From: JBAYZQ01 sp041672385
GTDB lineage: Bacteria > Spirochaetota > Spirochaetia > Sphaerochaetales > Sphaerochaetaceae
Assembly: GCA_041672385.1 (NCBI GenBank)
Contig: JBAYZQ010000077.1
Coordinates: 1-10,580 of the forward strand
DNA: 10,580 nt
Direction: 5' to 3'
The notes below the pieces were generated by a model. The model did not search any database, had not been told where the DNA came from, and worked only from the letters and a program-made list of their open reading frames with translations. Positions 6,435 to 10,580 of the stretch are shown one piece after another. The translations under genes and the position numbers were made by a program. How positions within the stretch are numbered: position 1 is the stretch's first letter; the number at the start of each line of letters is the position of its first letter.

Positions 6435-7589
6435 TTAACTTTTGGTTTTATTAATTAAAATTTTAATAGAAAGTATTTGTATCAAAGTAAAAAGAAGAAC
6501 TGCGTAAGGTAAAATCTTGAAACTTAAGGCTTTAGCTACATAACCAAATAGTGGAGGCATTAGTGTAATACCCAGATATGCAAAGGCCATTTGAAGTCCA
6601 ATAATACCTGCAGAAGTCTCTTTTGAAAACTTGGTAGGATTAGAATGAATCATTGCTGGGAAAATTGGAGCAAACCCAAATCCTATTATAATAAAACCAA
6701 TCATTTGAAAAATACTATTTTTCTGGAAAAATAATAAAGTTATTCCTATAAATATAAAAACGTTTCCGAATATTATTCTTTTGTCATCATCAAAATGAAA
6801 AGATAAAAATCCCATAAGCAATCTTCCAAGTGTAATTCCCAAATAATAATAACCTACCCACTGTGCAGCTTTTTGGGCTGGTATTGCTTTTGTAAAAACT
6901 AAATAGGAACTTCCCCAAAGACCAACAATATTTTCCATACTACAATAACAAAAAAAAACTAAAAGACTTGCTTTGACTCCAGGGATAGCAATTAAAGTTT
7001 TTAGTGATAAACTCTTAGTTTCTTTAGTTTCTTCTTCGTTTTCATTATTTTCATTTTTCCATATTTTTAAGGTTGAAAAAAGAAGAATTACAAGTAAGAA
7101 TTGAACTAGAGCAAAGGTTAAATATCCTAATCTCCAGCCGTTTTGTTTAACTAAGAAAACAGACATGATAATTGGTCCGGCTGTAGCCCCTATTCCCCAA
7201 GAGGTGTGGAGCCAGTTCATGTGTCTTGCTTTATAGTGAAGGGCCACAAAATTATTTAAACTGGAGTCAACTGCACCGGCTCCAAGGCCAAGAGGAATTG
7301 AATAAATCATCATAATCGGAAAGGAAGTTGCCGTTGATATTCCAAATAAACCTAAAGCAGTAAGAAGAACCGAAAAGGTACAAAGTTTCCCTGTTCCAAA
7401 TTTTGCAGTAAGTTTTCCGCAGAAAAGACTGGATGTTATTGTGAGTGCGGAAACCGCCATTGAAAAAATTCCTGCATTACTAATACTTGAATTTAAATCA
7501 AGGTGCATTACCGTCCATGAAGAACCTAAAAGTCCATCAGGTAAACCCAAACTAATAAAAGCAAAGTAAATTATTATCAATAATGCCAT
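6435..7589 (-). CDS. MFS transporter, substrate unknown
   Basis: This is a 384-residue integral inner-membrane protein with about 12 hydrophobic segments in two halves. They are separated by an acidic, Asn/Glu-rich cytoplasmic loop (about 177-193). FISLGLPDGLLGSSW (11-25), the motif-A-like GKLTAKFGTGK (58-68) and NFVALHYKARHMNWLH (113-128) place it in a widespread MFS subgroup annotated only as MFS transporter. The second-half counterpart of motif A is GRLLMGFLSFHFDDDKRI (255-272). The gene starts 18 bases after the dehydrogenase stop, with AGGTT as a weak ribosome binding site, so it is the last gene of the cassette. The context suggests uptake or export of a substrate or product of the lyase, kinase or dehydrogenase; direction and substrate cannot be inferred. 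Confidence 0.85.
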   Translation of the reverse strand: MALLIIIYFAFISLGLPDGLLGSSWTVMHLDLNSSISNAGIFSMAVSALTITSSLFCGKLTAKFGTGKLCTFSVLLTALGLFGISTATSFPIMMIYSIPLGLGAGAVDSSLNNFVALHYKARHMNWLHTSWGIGATAGPIIMSVFLVKQNGWRLGYLTFALVQFLLVILLFSTLKIWKNENNENEEETKETKSLSLKTLIAIPGVKASLLVFFCYCSMENIVGLWGSSYLVFTKAIPAQKAAQWVGYYYLGITLGRLLMGFLSFHFDDDKRIIFGNVFIFIGITLLFFQKNSIFQMIGFIIIGFGFAPIFPAMIHSNPTKFSKETSAGIIGLQMAFAYLGITLMPPLFGYVAKALSFKILPYAVLLFTLIQILSIKILINKTKS

Positions 7590-7599
7590 TTCTAACCTA

Positions 7600-7610
7600 C
7601 TTTTTAATTA
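7600..7610 (-). repeat. Intercistronic element TAATTAAAAAG, copy 1
   Basis: The minus-strand sequence TAATTAAAAAG begins with the stop codon of the dehydrogenase gene and leads into AGG of the MFS ribosome binding site. An identical 11-mer occupies the same position at the kinase/dehydrogenase junction (8591-8581). Confidence 0.6.
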
Positions 7611-8573
7611 GTATTTAATTTCAAAATCGACTTGATTTCTGAGTTTTTGTCCTGTTCGATAATTTTGAAGGTTTGCCTTAAAAATATTGAAAATAACTTT
7701 TGGGTCATTAAAAGAGCAACCTGAAACATGAGGGGTAAGAATAACATTTTCTAAATCCCACAAAGGGCTTTCTTTTTCCAATGGTTCTTTCATTGTTACA
7801 TCTAATCCAGCACCTGCAATTTGTTTATTTTTTAAAGCTTTTATAAGAGCTTTTTCATCAACAAGGTCGCCTCTTGCTATGTTTATAAAATATGAATCTT
7901 TTTTCATCAAGGATATACATTTTTCATCAAAAAGATTAACCGTTTCTGGGGTGAGTGGTAAAGTTAGACAGATATAATCAGCCTCTGGAATAAAATTTTT
8001 TAAATCTTTGGTTATACCAATCTTATCAACATAAATAGGTTTTTCTATTGGAGTTCTTTTTATGACAATAGTTTTCATTCCAAGAGCTTTGGTTTTTAAG
8101 GCAACGTGTCGGCCTATATCACCGAATCCAACAATTAAAATTGTGCTTTCAAATATATCTTTTTCTGGAAATATACCTTTCCAAAGATGTTCTTGTTTTT
8201 GTTTGTTATAAAGTGGAAAATTATGATTAAAACTTATAATTAAACCAAGAACATGGTCTGAAATCTGTTTGCCATAGGTGCCTGATGCATTTGATAGAAG
8301 AACTTCTTCATTGGCATAAATTTCTGGATATGTATAAGGTAGACATCCAGCACTTGGGGTTTGTAACCATTTAAGATTTTTAGCATGTTTAAGGTCTTCA
8401 ATTTTTGGCCTACCAACAATAATCTCAGCTTTTTTTATATCTTCAATGCTATATTTAGAATTTTCCCTAATTATAATTTCTACTTCAGGATAAACGTCTT
8501 GCAACTGGTCAATTTCTTCTTTACTTGGATTTAAATATTCACTTGTTAATAATAAAATTACTTGTTTATTCAT
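7608..8573 (-). CDS. D-isomer-specific 2-hydroxyacid dehydrogenase, NAD-dependent
   Basis: This is a cytoplasmic oxidoreductase that should interconvert a 2-keto acid and a D-2-hydroxy acid. The 321-residue length is normal. The Rossmann dinucleotide motif is GFGDIG (149-154). The catalytic triad of the family is visible: R234 in NIARGDLVDE, E263 in MKEPLE and H282 in LTPHVSG. DVTMKEPL (258-265) and ICLTLPLTPETVNLF (201-215) are further family signatures. The substrate-loop region LQTPSAGCLPY (70-80) belongs to the broad GhrA/SerA-like group and does not identify a substrate. It is 15 bases downstream of the kinase gene, with AGAGG before the ATG. Plausible substrates are pyruvate made by the upstream lyase or an aromatic 2-keto acid; neither is shown by the sequence. 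Confidence 0.9.
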   Translation of the reverse strand: MNKQVILLLTSEYLNPSKEEIDQLQDVYPEVEIIIRENSKYSIEDIKKAEIIVGRPKIEDLKHAKNLKWLQTPSAGCLPYTYPEIYANEEVLLSNASGTYGKQISDHVLGLIISFNHNFPLYNKQKQEHLWKGIFPEKDIFESTILIVGFGDIGRHVALKTKALGMKTIVIKRTPIEKPIYVDKIGITKDLKNFIPEADYICLTLPLTPETVNLFDEKCISLMKKDSYFINIARGDLVDEKALIKALKNKQIAGAGLDVTMKEPLEKESPLWDLENVILTPHVSGCSFNDPKVIFNIFKANLQNYRTGQKLRNQVDFEIKY

Positions 8574-8580
8574 TTCGCCT

Positions 8581-8591
8581 CTTTTTAATTA
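8581..8591 (-). repeat. Intercistronic element TAATTAAAAAG, copy 2
   Basis: This is identical to the element at 7610-7600. It again starts with the upstream stop codon (here of the kinase gene) and leads into the AGAGG of the dehydrogenase ribosome binding site. Confidence 0.6.
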
Positions 8592-9665
8592 ATCAACTAA
8601 AGGATGTTGTGGTTGTTTATCTCTTTCGCGCCAGATTGAACCCAATTTATTATAATCCAAAATTCCATTTTTAATATAAAAAAATAAAATCTTTTTGATT
8701 CTTTCTCCCCAGGAGTCTCTCAATCCATCAAGGTAACCCCAATAAGATTGTAAAAGCTCAAGAAGTCGGCAGGCACTAAAGAAATCAATAAGCTCAAAAT
8801 CCAAAGTGCTTGATGAAGAGCCATATCCTTCATAGAAATTATTTTGAGCTTCTAAAAAAGTTTTTTCATCAAAAAAATTAAAAAGGAAAAAAGGCATGGC
8901 ATAGAGCTCAAATTCAGCAGGGGCAGCTTGGCAACTTTCAACGTCAAAATAACCGCTTGGCTTGCCTTTATCGACAAAAAAATTACCACCGAACATATCT
9001 GTAATAACTAAAGTCGGTTTTTTTGAGGAAGTAGAAAGTTCTTCATAATAATCTAGGAATTTTATATCAAAAAAGTTTTTAACTTTTTGGCTTTCAATGG
9101 CATTAAAGGCTCCTTTTTTAATACTTTTTTCAATTATTCGGTCATTTATTTGTTTATAACGGTCGGCAAAGTTAAAAATTCCTTCTGGTTCAATTCTTCC
9201 ATTTTCCATGATGTTTCCAAAACTTTGAAAACTTGTTGTTTGGTGTAAATGGTTAAAATCTTTTCCAAGATTTTTCATGATTTTCAGAAAACTGTTTCTT
9301 TTATATCCATCCGACTTAATCCATTCTGGAAAAGGTAATCCTGGACACTTAGAAACGACCAAAAAAGGAATTTCTTTTTTGTTAATATGAATGATTTTAG
9401 GGGCCTCTAAACCAACTTTGAGTAGAAGAGAAAGTAGATAAGATTCTCTTTCTAAAGAGAGTTTTCCTCCAAACATTGTATCTGTTCCAGGTTCTTGAAA
9501 ATCTACTTCAGTTGAGCGGGTTTTTGCAAATTTTACTATTAAGTCACCTTTATCTGTTTGAACATCAAACACATGGTGATTAGAACCAGTTCCATTGTAA
9601 CTTATTTTTTTACACAAATAACCAAGCTGACGGAGCTGGTTTATTACATATTCTTTATCTATCAT
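8589..9665 (-). CDS. APH-fold phosphotransferase (aminoglycoside phosphotransferase / choline kinase-like family)
   Basis: This 358-residue, probably cytoplasmic small-molecule kinase has the protein-kinase-like fold. Visible parts are a nucleotide loop GTGSNHHVF (25-33), the likely ATP-binding lysine K45 in LIVKFAK, an ERES segment (72-75), the catalytic loop LVITDMFGGNFFV (219-231) and the metal-binding aspartate D241 in GYFDVES. The usual HGDxxxxN motif reads ITDMFGGN: catalytic D223 and N228 are kept, but His and Gly are replaced. The family includes homoserine, choline, methylthioribose, fructosamine and hydroxylysine kinases as well as antibiotic kinases, so the substrate is open. A longer frame starts at 9767 inside the regulator gene. 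I prefer the ATG at 9665, 13 bases after the regulator stop, because the upstream 34 residues are Lys/Asn-rich and overlap the regulator's HTH. The ribosome binding site there (AGAG) is weak. Confidence 0.75.
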   Translation of the reverse strand: MIDKEYVINQLRQLGYLCKKISYNGTGSNHHVFDVQTDKGDLIVKFAKTRSTEVDFQEPGTDTMFGGKLSLERESYLLSLLLKVGLEAPKIIHINKKEIPFLVVSKCPGLPFPEWIKSDGYKRNSFLKIMKNLGKDFNHLHQTTSFQSFGNIMENGRIEPEGIFNFADRYKQINDRIIEKSIKKGAFNAIESQKVKNFFDIKFLDYYEELSTSSKKPTLVITDMFGGNFFVDKGKPSGYFDVESCQAAPAEFELYAMPFFLFNFFDEKTFLEAQNNFYEGYGSSSSTLDFELIDFFSACRLLELLQSYWGYLDGLRDSWGERIKKILFFYIKNGILDYNKLGSIWRERDKQPQHPLVD

Positions 9666-9678
9666 AATGTGGATTCTC

Positions 9679-10326
9679 TTATTGTTCTTCTTTTTCAAGT
9701 TTTTTAAGGTAGCGATACACAGTTGCTTCGGAATTTTCAAGTTTTTGTGAAACTTCTGGAACAGCACCTTTTATTAAAAAAACTCCTCTAGAATACATTT
9801 CTCTTATTAATGATTGTTTTTCTTTCATGGTCATACGCGCAATAGTTGTGTTGTATTTATGTTCTCCTTCATTTATTACATTTGAAATAACTGAAGAAAG
9901 AGATAAATTTAGTCTTGGAGTATTATCAACTTTTCTCGTAGCAGGCCTTACATTAAAGCGACTTCCATTAATAAAATTATCCAATATGTGTCTTGCTAAA
10001 AGAAGGGATTCTACATTAGTGGAAAAAGATATCATGTATTCTATTTGACCTTCGCCGTCTTTTATGAAATAGGTTGAAGATCTAAGTTTTGACATGTTAG
10101 GCAACAGTGATTTATAATTGGCGACAAATGGAAGTTTGTTCAAATTCTCATTTTCTAAGAAATTTTTTTCATCATCGCCAATTTTGTCTCCTGCTTTTTT
10201 TTCAGAAAGAGGGTTTTCCACAAAAAGATATTGCTCTCTATCACACAAAGTAATTTCAGCAAAATCACCCATGGTCATAGACATCATTTTTAGGAAAACC
10301 TTAATATCTTGAAGCTCTATTTTCAT
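9679..10326 (-). CDS. YheO-type transcriptional regulator (PAS-like domain plus HTH_22)
   Basis: This 215-residue DNA-binding regulator has two parts. Residues 1 to about 125 form a YheO-like PAS domain, probably the ligand sensor. The C-terminal part, about 163-212, carries the HTH with GVFLIKGAVPEVSQKLENSE (181-200) followed by ATVYRYLKKL. FLIKGAVxxVSxxLxxSxxTVYRYL is the hallmark of the HTH_22 domain of YheO/DauR proteins. Family member DauR controls D-arginine use in Pseudomonas, which suggests an amino acid or related ligand, but the ligand here is unknown. The gene lies 31 bases after the lyase stop and 13 bases before the kinase start, so it is probably co-transcribed. The ATG at 10326 has only a distant AGG upstream, so translation may be weak or coupled. 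Confidence 0.82.
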   Translation of the reverse strand: MKIELQDIKVFLKMMSMTMGDFAEITLCDREQYLFVENPLSEKKAGDKIGDDEKNFLENENLNKLPFVANYKSLLPNMSKLRSSTYFIKDGEGQIEYMISFSTNVESLLLARHILDNFINGSRFNVRPATRKVDNTPRLNLSLSSVISNVINEGEHKYNTTIARMTMKEKQSLIREMYSRGVFLIKGAVPEVSQKLENSEATVYRYLKKLEKEEQ

Positions 10327-10357
10327 AACTTTTGATATAATAACCTAAATTGATAAA

Positions 10358-10580
10358 CTATTCAATCAATTCAAAACCAGCTGTGAAATGCCTTAGACTG
10401 GTAATTGGGCCTTCATAAACCATTTTTAGTCCCTTATAAGAGCTTCTGTTCTTATAAATATCTCCCAAAGCTTCTGCAATTACATCTAGGTGACGATTCG
10501 TATAGACACGACGAGAAACACAAATTCTCATTGTTTCAATTTCTGGGAAAATATCAGCCCCTGTTTTTGGATCTTTTGAA
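10358..10580 (-). CDS. tnaA: Tryptophanase-like beta-eliminating lyase, C-terminal end only
   Basis: The last 73 residues of a gene entering from the right edge end at TAG (10360-10358). The segment has DPKTGADIFPEIETMRI, SRRVYTNRHLDVIAEAL and KGLKMVYEGPITSLRHFTA. This is the conserved C-terminus of the PLP enzymes tryptophanase and tyrosine phenol-lyase. The arginine of the RRVYT motif belongs to the substrate-carboxylate site. LRHFTA carries the histidine found in tryptophanase, where tyrosine phenol-lyase has Phe (RFFTA), so tryptophanase (tryptophan to indole, pyruvate and ammonia) is favoured. Four substitutions around CVSRR compared with the usual TIPRR leave some doubt. The 31-base gap to the regulator holds no terminator. 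Confidence 0.78.
   Translation of the reverse strand, partial: SKDPKTGADIFPEIETMRICVSRRVYTNRHLDVIAEALGDIYKNRSSYKGLKMVYEGPITSLRHFTAGFELIE

Noticed and set aside
9666..9767. Longer N-terminus for the kinase starting inside the regulator gene
   Set aside because: The extra 34 residues are Lys/Asn-rich, overlap the conserved HTH of the regulator in another frame and lack family similarity; the ATG at 9665 fits the domain boundary.

Overview
The window is AT-rich (about one third G+C by eye). It looks like a piece of a spirochaete chromosome, most likely Treponema or a close relative. The best taxonomic marker is a secreted, glycine-zipper protein resembling the spirochaetal P13 porin family. A complete potABCD polyamine ABC operon in canonical order fits this, since Treponema pallidum has one. 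The genus call is an inference and was not tested by any search.

Layout from left to right. (1) Positions 1-394, minus strand: the N-terminal part of a MEMO-family protein (AmmeMemoRadiSam protein B), cut by the left edge. (2) Positions 395-496: a divergent promoter region. (3) Positions 497-1774, plus strand: an M18 zinc aminopeptidase, the only plus-strand gene. It ends at a symmetrical terminator (1773-1808) that can also stop leftward transcription. (4) Positions 1824-2459, minus strand: the P13-like outer-membrane protein, with its own strong promoter. (5) Positions 2530-6345, minus strand: potA-potB-potC-potD. These are tightly packed, with a 1-base overlap, a 38-base overlap and a 9-base gap, behind a promoter at 6398-6424. 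(6) Positions 6435-10580, minus strand: a co-directional five-gene cassette. In transcription order it holds a tryptophanase-like lyase (3' end only), a YheO-type PAS/HTH_22 regulator, an APH-fold kinase, a D-2-hydroxyacid dehydrogenase and an MFS transporter.

How the genes may work together. PotA (ATPase), PotB and PotC (membrane channel) and PotD (binding protein) form one spermidine/putrescine importer. The right-hand cassette combines amino-acid cleavage, a sensor-regulator, a small-molecule kinase, an oxidoreductase and a transporter. This suggests a dedicated pathway for an amino acid or a derived 2-keto/2-hydroxy acid, but the substrate cannot be read from the sequence. The cassette is the most promising under-described unit here. 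The rest is ordinary core-type genome content with some noteworthy details: a PotD without a lipobox, a possibly leaderless MEMO mRNA, and a kinase with a changed catalytic motif.

Three starts need care. potC most likely begins at 4413 and the kinase at 9665, both downstream of the longest possible starts. potA begins with GTG. No stretch over 300 bases lacks a gene. I saw no tRNA, rRNA, CRISPR array, insertion sequence, attachment site or replication origin.
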